A DNA stretch of 64,000 bases from Bombus terrestris (lineage: Eukaryota > Arthropoda > Insecta > Hymenoptera > Apidae), in contig NC_063274.1 of assembly GCF_910591885.1 (NCBI RefSeq), positions 14,344,164-14,408,163 on the forward strand. The letters are read 5' to 3'. The notes beneath the pieces are model-generated. The model worked only from the letters and a program-made list of their open reading frames with translations, was not told the origin of the DNA and did no database searches. Made by a program: the position numbers and the translations under genes. Each line of letters starts with the position of its first letter. The stretch's first letter is position 1. Below, in pieces: positions 1 through 13,753 of this stretch.

Positions 1-3000
1 AATTAATTAGTGGACTTCGATTACTGAGTCTTCGTGGACTTGAAGCTTTACTGCGAAACAGCAAAAACGAATAAAATCGACAAAATTTCATCTATTTCTG
101 CATTATTCTGTTATTTCTCTTTTGCCGCGAGTATCTTATGTTAAAAACAAACTAAACTCGGTAAAAATGAAAATTTTAATTAAATCCAAACGATGTTACT
201 AAAAAATAGTCCTGAATTTTAAAAAAATTTTTGCAACACGAATCACTGCACTCTCAAAAAATGATTAGATATATTATCACAAAAAATATTGATTTCTATC
301 GTCCTTATGGGCTTTATGAACCAATGAATGCTATTATGGATTGTAACACGTTCTAAAAGATCGTCTGCAGTTTTCTATTTGTGTAAAGTTACACGAAGCT
401 CGGGGTTTTGAATTGAACAAAAGAAACGCTTTAATTTAGATGGCAAAGGCTACATCCATTTAAAAACCGATGTAAAAGTACAAGCCTTTCATTTATTGGA
501 GTTAGTCTTTTTTCTTATAGGTAACACCCCGATACACTGTTATCGTTAACTTTATTCCCTTGTAAAATGATAACCGAGCTCCCACGAAACGACTACGATA
601 TTGAATTTCTAACTATTTAAACATTTTTTACGAAGGTAGTTGATTAAAATTCATTCGAAAAACTTAAAAGATTCTATTTTATACAACAATTGGCATTTCT
701 GCGATTTCCGTAGTAATTGGTAGATTCGTAGAACTAAAATATAAGTAGAGTCAATATAATTTTTCTTTGCACATTACAAATTGAAATTTAGATTTGCTCA
801 TTGTTTAAATGATTCGCCTTAATGCCACATTTTCTTCACGCATCGAAAGCCTTTTTGTTTTTGTCGAAACGAGAACGTGATTACAATAAATAAATAAATT
901 GATTAATTAATTAATTACGTGATAAATAAGGAATGTTTGTGAAGGATTGTCTAAAACTACCGATGAGATTCCCAATGTGTCGACTTTTCATCCAATACAT
1001 TACAGGAGTAAAGTTTCCCACCCAAATCAAAGTTTTGGAAGTCTACTTAAAGATATGAAACTTCCATTCTTATTAATTAAAGCGAACCTATAACATATTC
1101 AACGAGGACCCAAGAATGGGTACAGCTGTTGAATGATTAATCGCCTATTAGCCACAAATCGATGTGATATTTGGCCTTTCAAAACTTCCCGCTAGACAAC
1201 TACTATCAGATTATTATTTATCGTTGTGCTGACATTCGAGGTGCCTTCGAGGTGTAAAATGCAAAGTGCGAGCTGTTCGCTCAACAACCGAAAACTAAAG
1301 TTACTCGTCTCGTTAACTTCCTATATACATGTATCGCTAAAAATTACGTGGTAGTGTAAGAAATAAAAATAAACTGATAAGAAATATCGACATTGCTTAT
1401 TTAAATTTTTAAGAGTCGATTAATATTCGTTAGCTGTTCAATAGTTATCGAGCGCCGATCATTTACATTTTGTCAAATCTCTGCTTCTATATTTCCTTTC
1501 TGGAAGAGAACTAGTCGTGAAGTTACCTAAACGAAGTCACAATGATAATAAAAAAGATAACATGACAATAGCATATACTATAAGAGTTCGATATACTAAC
1601 TATACTGCAACTAGCAATCTTCACCACGAACGAATCTTAAAATCTGCGAAAGCTAACGAAATTGGACGTCCAATTAAAACGCGTACGATCGAGCCTGCAG
1701 TTCGCCGGCGGACAAAGAAAATTGGTGCACGGATCGAGCTAAAAATGCGCGAACAGTGCACGTAGAGACCAGATACCGATACACGCTAGCCCGATAAATT
1801 GCTTCGAATTATCTGCACGCTCATCGCCAGCACTTCCTTCTCTCTTCGAGCAGCGATCACTTCTATAGGCCGTACAGATAAATTCTAACGACTACATGCA
1901 ATTTCCCCGGGACATTAGCGAACGAAGAATCGGAAGTTAGAGCAGCTATAGCGAGCCGCGAGATATTCATCGAGAACCACTTCAACTTCGACCAAAACCG
2001 ATTCGTTGTTTCCAAAGAAAGAAGAGAAAACAAAGAAGAATAAGAACGAGAGTTTCGTTCGATGATTCACCGATACTTCAGAACACTGGTCGTAATTTCA
2101 CGTAGCTAATCTAAATTTTCTATTTCCACGATCTACGATTCTGCGCAACACGAACTATTGTCGCATTATGCAACAGTGACGATTTATTTTTTTAACATTG
2201 TCCCTTCTTTCTCGCTCAGTTTCATTTTTCCCTTCTCGATTGTACTGCAAGAGGATTTTCTATATGTCTGTTTTAGGAAAACCAGAGATGGGGAGAAGTA
2301 GAAGTGGAGGAAGGGCGGAGAAAAGTAAAATTATTGGAAAATAAAGTACAAGTAAAAAGTGGATAAAGAAGGGACGAATGATGCGTAATGGGGAAAATGT
2401 TTATATAGAAATAAAGTATTTAGAGATAGAGAGAAAGGACAATCGAAGTATCGATATATTCTTAGGCTACTGTAGTCATCAAGTAAGTTTAGCTTTAGTT
2501 TTGTTTCATGTTTGTAAACTACGTACAGCCAAGTTTAATTTCCAAGCCATAAGGCTGCAATAAATGATTATAATTATATGTGTCTTTTGTCAAAAACGTT
2601 TTTCAACTCCAGATAATCTTCTATCAATAATGATAATAAAAATGTAACTTAACTAATAACGGACATATGGAAACCTTTGTTACGAGTGAACTTAAAATTT
2701 TGCCAAAATTAATCAAGCTAAATCTCTAGTTAAAATCCGAAACGCGTATCATTGGACTTAATTTTTTTATAATCCGACGTTTTAGTTGGAAAATCGTGTA
2801 ACGCCGAGAAATATATGGAATCACGAAAGAAATGTTGACAAGATGCCTGTAAATATTAACGCAACCATCCGCGTATTCTCATGTCCACATCAACGAGTTT
2901 GTACACTACGGCGGAACGGATTACAGGGACGTAATAGAAAGGTCAATGGCGTTCATACCCGTAATCGATAATATAATAATTCCGTTCTGATGTAGATTAT

Positions 3001-4276
3001 ATCCTCGAACAATGTCGTGCGTTATACTTGACCACGTTCTGAGCATCGAAACTCGCGTTATCCTACGTGTTCATTCAACTAACATCATTGTAACCGCATT
3101 ATTACAACCGAGCAATGTTAATATCAGGGCCACAAGTCCTATTTAATCGATATTATTAACTAACACCATATCCAACATTTGTTGTTACACTGTTCTAATG
3201 AAAATGTGTCATTTTCTATTTAAATTTCTACTTAAACGTATCGATTAAATTTTTCATCACGGTTAACTAAGTTTCTGATTAATGGCTATTCTCCTAAAGC
3301 GATACAAGGTAACGTAAACAATGCCGCGCTTGAACTAGCTATCCCAAACATTGCCGAATCACAAAATAAAATTAAGTGAAAATGATAAGCGTGTATGGAT
3401 GAAAATAATTAATTCTTATATTGAAACGGAAGAAGCATATGCATATGTAATTTCCACGAGTATGAAAACTCAGCGAATAAATATCAGCGAATAAATACAT
3501 GTTGTGAAACGTAACTATATACGATATACGTATGTTTGTATTAATTTAGCATGATTGCTCCGTTATAATAATTCGAAATTCGGAAATCTATGTACGAAAT
3601 ATACGTATATTGAATCGATACTTCTTTCTTTCCATGAACGTCTCTCTTATCGAAAAATATAATACAATTGAAATATATGAAATTGTGAAATCTAAAGCGA
3701 AATAATACAAAGCCATCGTTTATGATTGAAAAGAGTTAAGAATTATCCCAATACTGCACCGTCAGGCGAATGGGATCGTTTTATTCTATCTTGAGACAAT
3801 GAATTCCACGGATCCTCCAGCTGAACATTCAGTCTGCGCAGAGAAACTTACTCGAAAACGGAAGCCTTGTTAAGAATGCGTTAACCCAACGTTCGCGTTG
3901 AGAGAAACGGTGAATACGAATAATTTAACTTCCCAGAATCAGCTGCAGGCAAGTTCCTTCGTACAGGTGAAACACACTTAGAGACAGGGACAGAAGATTA
4001 CTTGAATCGTCATGAAATCCAGCAAAGAATGTAATTGTACTGCGTGGAGGCGGATTTTCGTAAAACTTAATTAGGCTGTATTATCACTAAGATCGTCTAA
4101 CTTTAACGCCAGCCGAAACTCACTTTCTCTCGTACTACGTGTATTGCAGCAATGACGTTTAAAACACATACTTTTTTAGAGTTGAACAATTATAAAGATT
4201 AATAATTATTAATAATCGTTAATAATCTTCAAAGCTAATGCCGACTTTCAATTATAAAATATGACGATATTTTATA
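1..4276. other. AT-rich gene-free stretch
   Basis: I see no supported gene here. The open frames are short, lack codon-like composition and resemble no family I know. The sequence is AT-rich with scattered homopolymers. If the channel gene to the right continues past the left edge, this is intron. Confidence 0.5.
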
Positions 4277-4466
4277 TTAGGTTGTCCGAAAAGTGTCTTT
4301 CTTTTACAGACACGTCATTTACAACGACGCATCTTTATACAAACATGAAACCTAATCTGTCGAACGTTGTGATCTTTATCTTGATAAAACAAAATAATAT
4401 AAAATGAAAAATGTTGTGTATCTATTATTTCCTTATAAAATGAAAGACACTTTTCGGACGACTTAA
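4277..4466. mobile_element. Mariner-type MITE, family A, copy 1
   Basis: A 190-bp non-autonomous element. The left end reads TTAGGTTGTCCGAAAAGTG and the right end is its imperfect reverse complement, with TA at both flanks as expected for Tc1/mariner insertion. The interior matches copy 2 (21106-21318) in the opposite orientation, including the stretch around ACAAACATGAAACCTAATC. It has no coding capacity. The outermost bases of the right end carry substitutions, so it is probably an old copy. Confidence 0.85.
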
Positions 4467-7400
4467 TAATTTGTATGACATGTAGTTATATTATACAAAA
4501 TATAACGTGAAATTAATAATAATGTAGTAATGATTGATAAATATTTACGAAACGATGCTAAGAAAATTTGTCGGCCAAGCTCCGAAATACATATAGAAAA
4601 TTTCATGACACGAAAGTGACGATATACGAAAGTCTCTCTTTATTGATTATAAATAAATATAACTCCCCTGTAGTATTAATAGGGGCATCTGCATATCGAC
4701 GGAAGCTCCCTGATATTTCATAATGAGTCGCATGGAAGATCGAGAATCAAGCGTGTTTCACTCACCGAGCAACCACCAAAGGACAAGAGATTTTTCAGTT
4801 TTCCTAGCGAGGGAAACAAACGTCCCCTTGTTGTTGCTTATTTTTATCTCAAAGACGGGATATTCTTAGTATACTCGAGAAAAATAACTAACATACTAAG
4901 TAAGGGAATGCTCTCTTTGCAACTGATTCAAATTTTTGGAAATTGCAAACAGAAAGATACCACAGGGTAAAAACAGTTAATTCTTGGTCGAATAAATAAC
5001 GGGTGAAACAGATGAAACAATGGATGGGGAAAAGATTACGGCAAGTTCGAGAAAGCAGAAATGAAGTTCGTTCGATGATATTATTTTTGCGATTACTAGA
5101 GGCGTAATTTTATTCGTTAAAACATTGCGTTGTAAACATTGATCCAATATAACTATTTTATTGAATGATACGTATATTTGTTTACCAAGGGTCCTTTACA
5201 ATCGCGGATATTCGAATACTGAAGTTTTCCATGAGATTATGGTAATGAAGGGTGAAACTTCTGCAGACTTGTCTAAATAAATATAAATTTTACTCAAGAC
5301 GCAAATCCCTAAAGTGAAAATTGCACGTCTCTTATTCGGATGAAAAATATCTCTACTTACGTTCTATTTCTTTAGCGATGTTCATAGAAATATGAATCTG
5401 CAAAAACGTCCGCAGCCTATTTATTAAAGGAAGACCGAACTAAGTAACATTCAACAAGGAACCATAGAAGAAAGCAGAATTCTGCTTTTCTCTTCGAACA
5501 AAGGAGAAAGGAAAAAGATTGTGAAAGGGAAGAAACGAGTGAAATCTTTCGCTCACCGCAACGAAAACACAGCTATTACTTTATTTCACGTGTTCACGAA
5601 ATCAGTCGCTCTTTTTTCAAAGGAGATTACACTTCAGCCGGCTTTCCTTCCGAGCTTCCGTATAATACAAGGCAAGAAGCTAAAAATCACCAGCTCGTTG
5701 CCTAGTTCCCACCGAGCTGTGAAACGAGAGTCACCTAAAAGCCATCACGACGGCTTAAGGGACACTTTCAACCGGCGTCGTGCTCTTTTGATATTTCAAT
5801 TCTTTTTCTTTCTTTTTTTTTTTACTATCTTCCGGAGAGTTAAGAACGAAAAGAAATCCTGCTAGAACAAACTGCTAGAACAACGTTCAAAACGGAGCGA
5901 ATAATTTGTTAATTCGGAGACGAGGTCTAACGGAGCCGGTTCTATAAAAACCGCATAAGAAGATTTCGATCGTTATTTCGTGAACGAAAAAGTTAAGCGG
6001 ATCGATCGTTTGCGATAAGAAAGAGGAACATTTTACGATAAGAAACTATCGTAGTAGTTGTTTGATACTGCTAAACTTTTTGGTATCAAGCTTAATCTGT
6101 TTTAGTTTATTTACGGCTGCGATATAAATTCGACTTTTGTCCTTTGTGCTGCTCCTTTTAATTGGTTTTTTGTGGCAGGAAATTTTATAACAGCAAAAGA
6201 ATCAGCAGAGGCGAATTAGTTCGCCAGTTGAAAATCTTCGTTCTTTTCTAAATAAATAGATCGATTTTTAAATTAATAGCGAAAGTAATTATCAATTTAT
6301 CAATAATCACCAAGTAAATAATTTTTATCAAAATACGTAGCAGTTGACAGGTTAGTTAATTCGATTAAATAACGATCGATAGTATATACTTTCCGTAATA
6401 TCTGGTATAAAATCAGGGAAGTATATTACGAATATTTAGGAAAAATAGTTCGCGCAAGTTTTCTACAGACAATGTTCTCAAAGTCGGTCAAACTATGCTG
6501 ACGTATTCTATTTGCGAAAGATAGCCAGAATTCACGTATACAAGTTTGATTGTGGCCACGCTCTCTGCTTCAAACTAACTAGGCAGAGGTTTTATTTCCG
6601 AATTTTTAGAACTCGGCCTGTTCTAGCGATATGGTCGATAATAGAAAAAGTCCGGTGTGCTACGTGTTACTGACAATTAAAAAAATGAAACGTAGATTCT
6701 TAGAACATCTACGCATCTTATTATAACCTAAACGAAATTTTAATGTCATTTACGTCTAGTTTGATTCTATGATAAATACTCAAAATTAAACTGTTTTTTC
6801 GTAAATTGTTTTTTGTAGAGATATCTTCGTATCGAACTTGTAATTGTATATGACGATATATTGATATTTTAAATTGAGGCTACAAATACTAAAGATGATG
6901 ACCTGTGACAGCTTTTGCTTGCAATTATCTTCAAAACAACCCCACAAATTTTTTTCATTCATTTTATGGCACTTTTTATATTTTCAATTTATCGACGCAC
7001 GATTAATAGTTAATTCATAGTAATTCATAATATTGTTAGGTCCATGCTATGGATAACGTAATTATGATCATGCTACAATCAAAACTCACGAAGAAAATTG
7101 TTTTTAATGAACGTGAAAAGTTAAATAAAACACAGATTACATGGCTCTCTGCCGTTCATGTAATGCCGTTCTTCTGCTTTTAGTTAACGTAAAAGAATAT
7201 CTGATGCAATAAAAAATAATTCTGACGTTAATAATATCAGAATAAATATCTTTTAATTAGGTACTGCCGAAACGCAGGTAATATTTCACACGAAACTCTT
7301 TCTGTGTCATTTTATTACAAATTTCCCGTCCTCGTGTGAAACTTGTCGATGCAATTTAATCCTTTGTGAACGAAACATTATTCAGGTTCAATTTAAAAGC

Positions 7401-7561
7401 AAATTAATTGTAAACGACAAAGTTTTAATTTTGAAAATTTATCGTGCTGTTGAAAATTCCATAGAACATTGAAGTTTCAATATCGAAAATATCTTGAAAC
7501 ATTAACATGTAATGTTATTGACAGAAAATCTGATGTAACGCAAGAGTCTCTGTATCTCTTA

Positions 7562-7593
<32 letters not shown>

Positions 7594-8064
7594 GTTTCTG
7601 TCTCTTCATAAATATCAACTTTTGGTACCTACTGAAAGTATTCCAATAAAAATACTCATTCACAAAATATCAATTCAATTAATCGAATTCTAATTCTATC
7701 GCATCTGTACAAGAAATCTGTCTTCTGTTTGATTGTAGAATCGGACTGTTCGTAAAGGCTATAAACACGAGACAAACCGAAGGAAATAGAAGATACGAGA
7801 GCGAAAAGACGAGGCTGTTCTTTTCTGACGTTTCATTTATGACAATAGATCATTAGAGAATCAAGAACGATCAAATAAATTCAACTTCTTAAAAACCAGT
7901 ATTCCAAGAGCAAATTTATAACAATACGAAGACTGATATAACTTGAGATACCACTAAACCCCCTAAACTAACCACAAAAAATAAAGACACGATTGAAATC
8001 TACGATGTTCGTGGAGAATCACGTGTCGAATCAATCTAATAGAAGCATCTTTGTACAAGAAATT
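4467..8064. other. Gene-free stretch with a (TC)n microsatellite
   Basis: No gene is supported. A (TC)n/(CT)n run lies at about 7561-7606. The region at 5500-5870 is slightly richer in G+C and open on the plus strand for 114 codons, but the translation ends in low-complexity Phe and has no family resemblance, so I do not call it a gene. Confidence 0.45.
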
Positions 8065-8198
8065 CTAACAACGAAACAGAACAACAGAAATCACCGAAAA
8101 ACCAGCAGTATTCCTATAATTCCAGTGAGCAGCCAAAAATCTTCCGATCGTTACACCATATAGAACGAACTGAGTTTCCTCGGCTAGTCCGAGTATAC

Positions 8199-8517
8199 CT
8201 GAATGCGTGCACTTCTTATGATTCTGATGACCTTGGCAGTTAACATGGTGCCCATGAGAATGGTGCGGAGGATGATGCTGGCGTTGCTGGTGCTGGTGCT
8301 GGTGCTGATGCTGGCTGATCGGCGATTTAAGCACGCTCAGCACCAGATCATCATTAGATGGCACGATCGTCGTGAGCTGCCTGCTCTGCCTGTATATGTT
8401 CTCCTGCTCCGCGCGGTTCATCCTGCATCCAAGTCGTCGACGTTGCAAATAAAATCCCGGATACCATTCGTGCCTCCCTCGACCCGGACCGCTACCTAGC
8501 ATAACAGCGTGCAACAT
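8199..8517 (-). CDS. Candidate coding exon, His/Gln-rich, gene unknown
   Basis: This is an exon-like open frame on the minus strand. From the ATG at 8517 it encodes about 106 residues: a basic, aromatic N-terminal part (HEWYPGFYLQRRR), a segment reading NDDLVLSVLKSP, then a His/Gln-rich tract made by CAC/CAG repeats and a His/Pro/Gly-rich tail. It meets a good splice donor, CAG|GTATAC, after position 8199, leaving phase 1. The frame is also open upstream of the ATG to about 8607, so the true start could differ. I recognise no family. It is on the same strand as the KCNQ-type gene. Its phase-1 exit does not match the phase-2 exit of exon 45446-45620, so it cannot simply replace that exon in front of the same downstream exon. 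It may be the first coding exon of a separate or nested gene. Confidence 0.5.
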
Positions 8518-8588
8518 CCCGACGCTCTCTTGCAGCAGGAACTTTCGTTCATCTGACCCACCCCCAGACGATTCTCCCTTTTTTTCAT
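8496..8588 (-). other. Upstream ORF overlapping the 8517 start
   Basis: A 30-codon frame begins at an ATG in good context (CGACCATGA) at 8588 and ends with TAG at 8498-8496, so it overlaps the candidate start at 8517 in another frame. If this region is the 5' leader of a transcript, the uORF would reduce initiation at 8517. Transcription here is inferred only from the neighbouring exon-like frame. Confidence 0.3.
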
Positions 8589-8929
8589 GGTCGTCTCAGA
8601 TCTATGATCACTTCACGATACGCGGTCTTCTTCTTTCTTTCTTTTTTCTTTTCTTTTTTCACAACTTGATAAGATACACGTTTCATACGATTTAAACACT
8701 ATTCGAGTATTTTGTTACACCGATTCTGATTCAATTTTCAATTCAGGGAACAATGAAAGTAACAACGTTTCCGGTTAAAGATTACGTGTGCAATTGATCA
8801 TCGTTTGATGAAGCTATTTATGATTTCGGGTGCTAATTAAGCACTGATGAACGTCCCTTAGTACGTTTTAATGAGTTCGTTCGTTATGCCAATTTAAGGG
8901 GAAATGGACGCGACGAGTATCTTTCTTTT

Positions 8930-9245
8930 TAATAGAACACCCGATTTATGTTGTTTGAACACTATTTGGACATTGGAAATGTTTAACTCACTTCTGACGC
9001 AGTTTGATAACGATTTAAGGGGATTAGGATTTTAGGCTGAAGATTCCCAGTGTACTATTCTTCCACACCGTTTAACAAAACATTCAATTTGTGGCATTTA
9101 AACGCTATCTGAATATTTTGATGACGAGATTTTAGGGGAGAAACGGATGGTGAAATTTCAAGTTCTCGCACATTCCTTCACCACAATTTCCTAAAGCACT
9201 TAATTCGTGGAATTTGAACGCACTAGTTACACATTGGAGCCATTA
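8930..9245. repeat. Degenerate tandem-like repeat, three units
   Basis: Three diverged copies of a roughly 45-bp theme lie at about 8935-8980, 9075-9120 and 9190-9237. Each has an AACATTCAATTT-like stretch, then a (G/A)TTTGAACGCTAT-like core, then an ACATTGG-like end. A weaker fourth core is near 8690. Spacing is irregular (about 140 and 114 bp). The units lie upstream of the minus-strand exon at 8199-8517. Function is unknown. Confidence 0.4.
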
Positions 9246-12200
9246 AATTTTTCGCTAAGCTTTGATGAACTGATTTTTCATATTTACGATGTAGTAGCCT
9301 GACCTTAAAATTGTATTACAAATTTTAACAAGTTTCGTCCGATTAATATCAAACTGGTGAAATTCGTATACTTTGAGTATCTAACGCGTAATGAGGATCG
9401 TAGTCTTTGAATGTTTTAATCTTTCATGCGTATATCTTGTAGGAAAAAGGATTTTTCGTGAGTGTGGGTCTTCCAACTCGAATCTCTAAGCTACTATCAC
9501 ATTTTCGAAATTACAAATTCGCTATTAAACACTGGGCCAATCTTTCACTAAAGTCTTGTATACGTGTAAACACTTTTTGCGATGGAAAACAAAAGAATAA
9601 GAACTAATATCAAATTAAACTGCTTTCTACTCGCAGCTTAAATTAACCGCAGATAATCACGAGTTTGATCAAAAATTTCTCAACCACTTTGATTCACGAA
9701 CGCGAAACAGTCGATCTGAAATTGTAACGTTTTCTCTCCTCGCAATTTGAATCAAGTTTACGCGATCATTAGCCTATTGGCAGAAAGGTGGCAAAGAGGA
9801 TCAATCTCTGCCCAAGATCGTTTCCTATCGTAATTCAAATCAATCGCGAACTATCGTAATTCACAGAGATCGTGCGTTTCAATCTCACACGGAAATTAAC
9901 GACACTTTCCTCCCCCTTCTTCTAAAGTACTTTCTTTTTTATCCAGTTCTCGTAGTTTTCTCTTGTTGTGTCCATGTAGTTTTTCCTGCTGTCGCAACAA
10001 AACGACCCTCCATTGCCTTTCCCTGTTTGTTCTTCGTTCTTTTTCCCTTGAGAAGTATCGAGCAATTTCACTCGTTGTCCAACTTCTTCTGCCCTGCGAT
10101 GCTGTTTCCCTCGCGATATCTCTCGTTCCTCGTTCGATCCACAATCCCGCAAAAGCGATTAGCTCTCGTAATATACTTTGTCTTGTCGATCGACTCGTCC
10201 CTTGAAAGTTGGACGATCGAATACGAATGGCTCCTCAACTTCCAAGTTTTTGTCGAATACGATGGTACAAATTCAAGAATCTATCAAAACAAATTTCCGA
10301 GGGAGAAATTCTGTCAGAGCAGAGGCCATTGTATAAACAGCTCGACGATCTTCAAGGACTTGGATTCGATAGCAATCTTCTGATATATTTCACTCTTTCT
10401 GCCTACACGTGATACTTAAATCTGACTCGAGCGATCGTTTCGAGTAATCGTTAATTATACGGCTGGGGCGCGTAATAAAGGCGCAACAGTAGCAACGATA
10501 ACTTTCTACGCCCCCTGAATTTGCCTTGCGAAATAGATTTCTCTCCGGGAAACGTGAAGAGGAATCACGTGCTCGTTCCTTTTCCTCGGCTTTTCTTCTC
10601 CACCTAGTTGATGTCCTCAACGTCGAGACTCACCTCGAGACTCTTTTAAAGGGATTACACCTCTTGCTTTTCCACAACAGTCTGGTCGACGAGATTGGCA
10701 TTCTCGGCGAGTTGCGGATCCTCTTGTCGATCGTTGCGACACGACGCGACATTGGACAGTCAACATTCGATGCTCGAGCCGTTGCAGAAACTGATCCCGA
10801 GGGTTTCCCGACGATTTCCGCTCGCTTATCTTCCAAACAGTCACACACGAAGTCTCGTGCGACGACTCTATTATTCTCGACGTGTTTACCGTGTCGAGAT
10901 AAAAGGAACGAGAAGTACTGTTTCGTGTAACCTGAAATTGCTTCGGGATTTTACTCGATATCGCGTTACGCTAGCGAAACATTCTGCTTTACTTCTACGC
11001 TGGAATTAGCGTGTTTATCGTTCGGTATTTTTATCGTTTGATTGAAACGCGGTCTCAGCAACCATTTCAAAACTTATAAGTTCTAACAGGGAAGCTTTTA
11101 AGGAAGCAATCGCTTCACCGTGAGGACGTGCAAATTCGAAACTCGACGTCAGTTTGCCACGGAAAAGGCTCAAGAAATCTCTTCTTTTCCGACCAGCTTT
11201 GAGCTTCTGTACAAACTATTTCCTATCATCGAACGTAATGTCTATTTCGAGATTGAAAATCCCTTGTCGAATAAATAGAACGAGTCTTCGGGAAAAAGAA
11301 AAGAATACGCGTGCATGGATGGTGTGTACATGTCGGTGAAGAACGTATATTCAACACCATCGGATCATCTCTGCTCGAACCTTTCGCGATCTCGCCCTCG
11401 TCGGATTCAGCCGTTTCGTAAATTCTTTAAACGCGATCCTAGCTCCGTTTTGACGTTTCGTATATTCTTTCTTCCACCTCTCTATCAACCTCTAAAATCC
11501 TACAATCGGAGTGGAAGGAACGCGAGAAATTGATCGTTCCCTGTATTTTCTTCCTTTTTCCATTCAATTCGTTTGATTTGTAGCACGAAATTGCTTCGCT
11601 ATAGCGAGATCCCTCTATATTGCTCTTATTCAAGACGTCTGCCAGTAGATCCACGTGAAAAGAATTTTGTTGGACTTCGTAAGATTTCCGATTCACCGTG
11701 CCCTGGACAGAATGAATAAAACGATGTAATTTCGGCCTTTTATCCGCATCTTTTCGGGGTATACGGTGATTTAATAAGGCAACGAATGCGATCTCCACGG
11801 TCTTATCTCAATCATCCTCGTCACGGGCCGCGTGTTTAACGACGGGATTACATTTTACGAAGCCTCGAATCCGCGTCCGACCGTTATCCCCGGTCCGATA
11901 AAATTTTAATTGAAAGTTCCCACGAGGACGCGTCTCCTTTGACATTTAAGATCCGCCTATTTCGTTGCAGTGCGCTTTCATACCCGTCTAAATGCGGGTA
12001 TGAAACCGTGATTCAATTTCGTCGTTTGTTTCTTTCTTTCTTTTTCTTTTCTCCTTCGTTCGCCTTTTATACACGCGTCCTCGATTCCTATGTGTCTACG
12101 GAAAGTAAAAACCGTCTGGCGTTCGTACGATGTTGGATCTCGATCGATTTGGGCATGTGCAGGTTAACGTTCAGGATTTCGAAATCGTTGTAGCATCGTT

Positions 12201-13080
12201 TCGAAAGAATAGGTTTGACACCGGTGTACGATAATTTGCCTCTTCGATCCGTTCCCCATAATTGTACGATCATTTACGACTCCGATCGAGGGAGTTTGAA
12301 CGAAAAAGCTTGATCGAGTCGGTTTCTTGCAACCTCTGAGAAAAGATCTCTCAGTCATAAGCACAGTTCGTACATGTTTTCATCCCCCGAGCTTCGATTC
12401 CTAACTTCTTCGAATCCTCGCACGCTCGAAATCCATTTCCCTCGATCGTCCACAAACAGACTGATCTTTCTTTTCCCACGCAATGACAATTATCCACGTA
12501 CGTCGCGACGAACCAACGAAAAAATCACGATCGTCGTAAAGCCTACATTCGACTGTCACGGATTTTCTCCTAGAGAAAAGACGGCAGAAAGGAACAAGGA
12601 GGAGGAGACGAAAGAAAAAAGAAAAGAGGAAGGAACGAGTTAAAGTGCAGTAAGATCGGTGCGAATTTCGCTCGTGCTTCCAGATGATTTTCACGCACGT
12701 GTTCCCGCACTCACTCGAGACGGAAGCACAAGGGGGTCGACAAATGGTTGTTCGAGGGCGAGCGACTCGTTGATCACGCAATCGCACCTGGCAGAGGGAA
12801 GAGGAGGGTGGATGATACACGAGGTCGCGTGGCGCTGGTCGAAGACGCGTAATGTGCTCAGGACGACAGCCCGCAACCAACTGTGGCTCTTGGCCACCCT
12901 GTAGTTCCGCCACCCATCGCAACCCCGAAGAGGTGGTGGCTCTCGGCGCTTGCACGCCGCGCACCGTTTACGAATCATGAGAAATGTTTTCATCTGGCCT
13001 ACCCCTCGTCGAGCGACAGATCGCACACGCAAAAACCTTACGCTTCTGCCACGGTACTCGAGTTTAACTCTGGTTAGTGG
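9246..13080. other. CpG-richer block, possible leader or promoter region
   Basis: From about 9880 to 13080 the sequence is visibly richer in G+C and CpG than its surroundings, and many overlapping short open frames run on both strands. None has a recognisable domain, and opposing frames are open at the same places, as happens in CpG-rich non-coding DNA. In hymenopteran genomes such blocks often mark promoters, 5' leaders or conserved regulatory DNA. It lies upstream, in the minus-strand sense, of the exon at 8199-8517. I cannot place a start site. Confidence 0.3.
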
Positions 13081-13154
13081 AATGAACGTACAGGCTTAGA
13101 ACGATTCATAAGTGCATTTATCGTGTAATGTTTTAAAACGTAAGGGCTAAGACT

Positions 13155-13753
13155 TTAACGCTAGAACTACCGATAGTTAACACGAAGCTATTTCTACCAA
13201 AACCAGTTAAAATGACTGGTCTTTAAAAAATACGTAACAATAGAATATTTCTATATGTATTGATTTATTTTTTATTATTATTACTCCATATTGGATCTCC
13301 AAACGAGGGTCGATACATTTATAAAATAGTAAAGCCAGTCATTTTGACTGGTGCAGTATTTCTAGCGTTAGCGATCTAGCGATTAATCCGGATTTTTCTT
13401 GATAGCTGATAACATCATATTGAATGATACGCGGTAAAAATTTTAAAAACGTGTGCGAAGTTGTATAAAACGAGGAAACTGGTTAATTGGAGTTCGATAA
13501 ACAAATTGCAGAATCCTTTTACATTTTGACAAGTACCAGTCGTTTTGACTGGTGTTGGTATAAGTAACCTTAATACAAAATTATTTTGAATTTGAATACG
13601 TAAAAAACAAAATAAAATTCATTATATTATACTGTTAGTTATCGTTGCGAAAGTCATTACATCATTGCAGAAAAAAATATAACATGAAATAGGAATTTTA
13701 AAATAAAATTGTAAAACCAGTCAATTTGATTGGTGTGGTAGTTCTAGTGTTAA
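13155..13753. mobile_element. PiggyBac-like TTAA MITE, family C, copy 1
   Basis: About 599 bp bounded by TTAA on both sides. The left end reads TTAACGCTAGAACTACC and the right end is TTAACACTAGAACTACC in reverse complement, giving a terminal inverted repeat next to a TTAA target, the mark of piggyBac-type elements. Inside are four copies of a ~20-bp palindrome of the form ACCAGTCAAAATGACTGGT, near 13202, 13334, 13536 and 13718. It encodes no transposase. The same family occurs inverted at 19404-20043. Confidence 0.85.

Noticed and set aside
7561..7606. Pyrimidine tract as a splice acceptor
   Set aside because: It is a plain (TC)n microsatellite without an exon after it.
8203..8499. 98-codon plus-strand frame rich in Met, Leu and Val
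   Set aside because: It is the antisense of the His/Gln-rich minus-strand exon; CAC/CAG repeats read backward give Val/Leu runs.
12401..12964. 187-codon minus-strand open frame
   Set aside because: The longest host-like frame in the CpG-rich block, but opposing frames are open over the same bases, it is Arg/Ser-heavy as expected from composition, and no domain or splice signals stand out.
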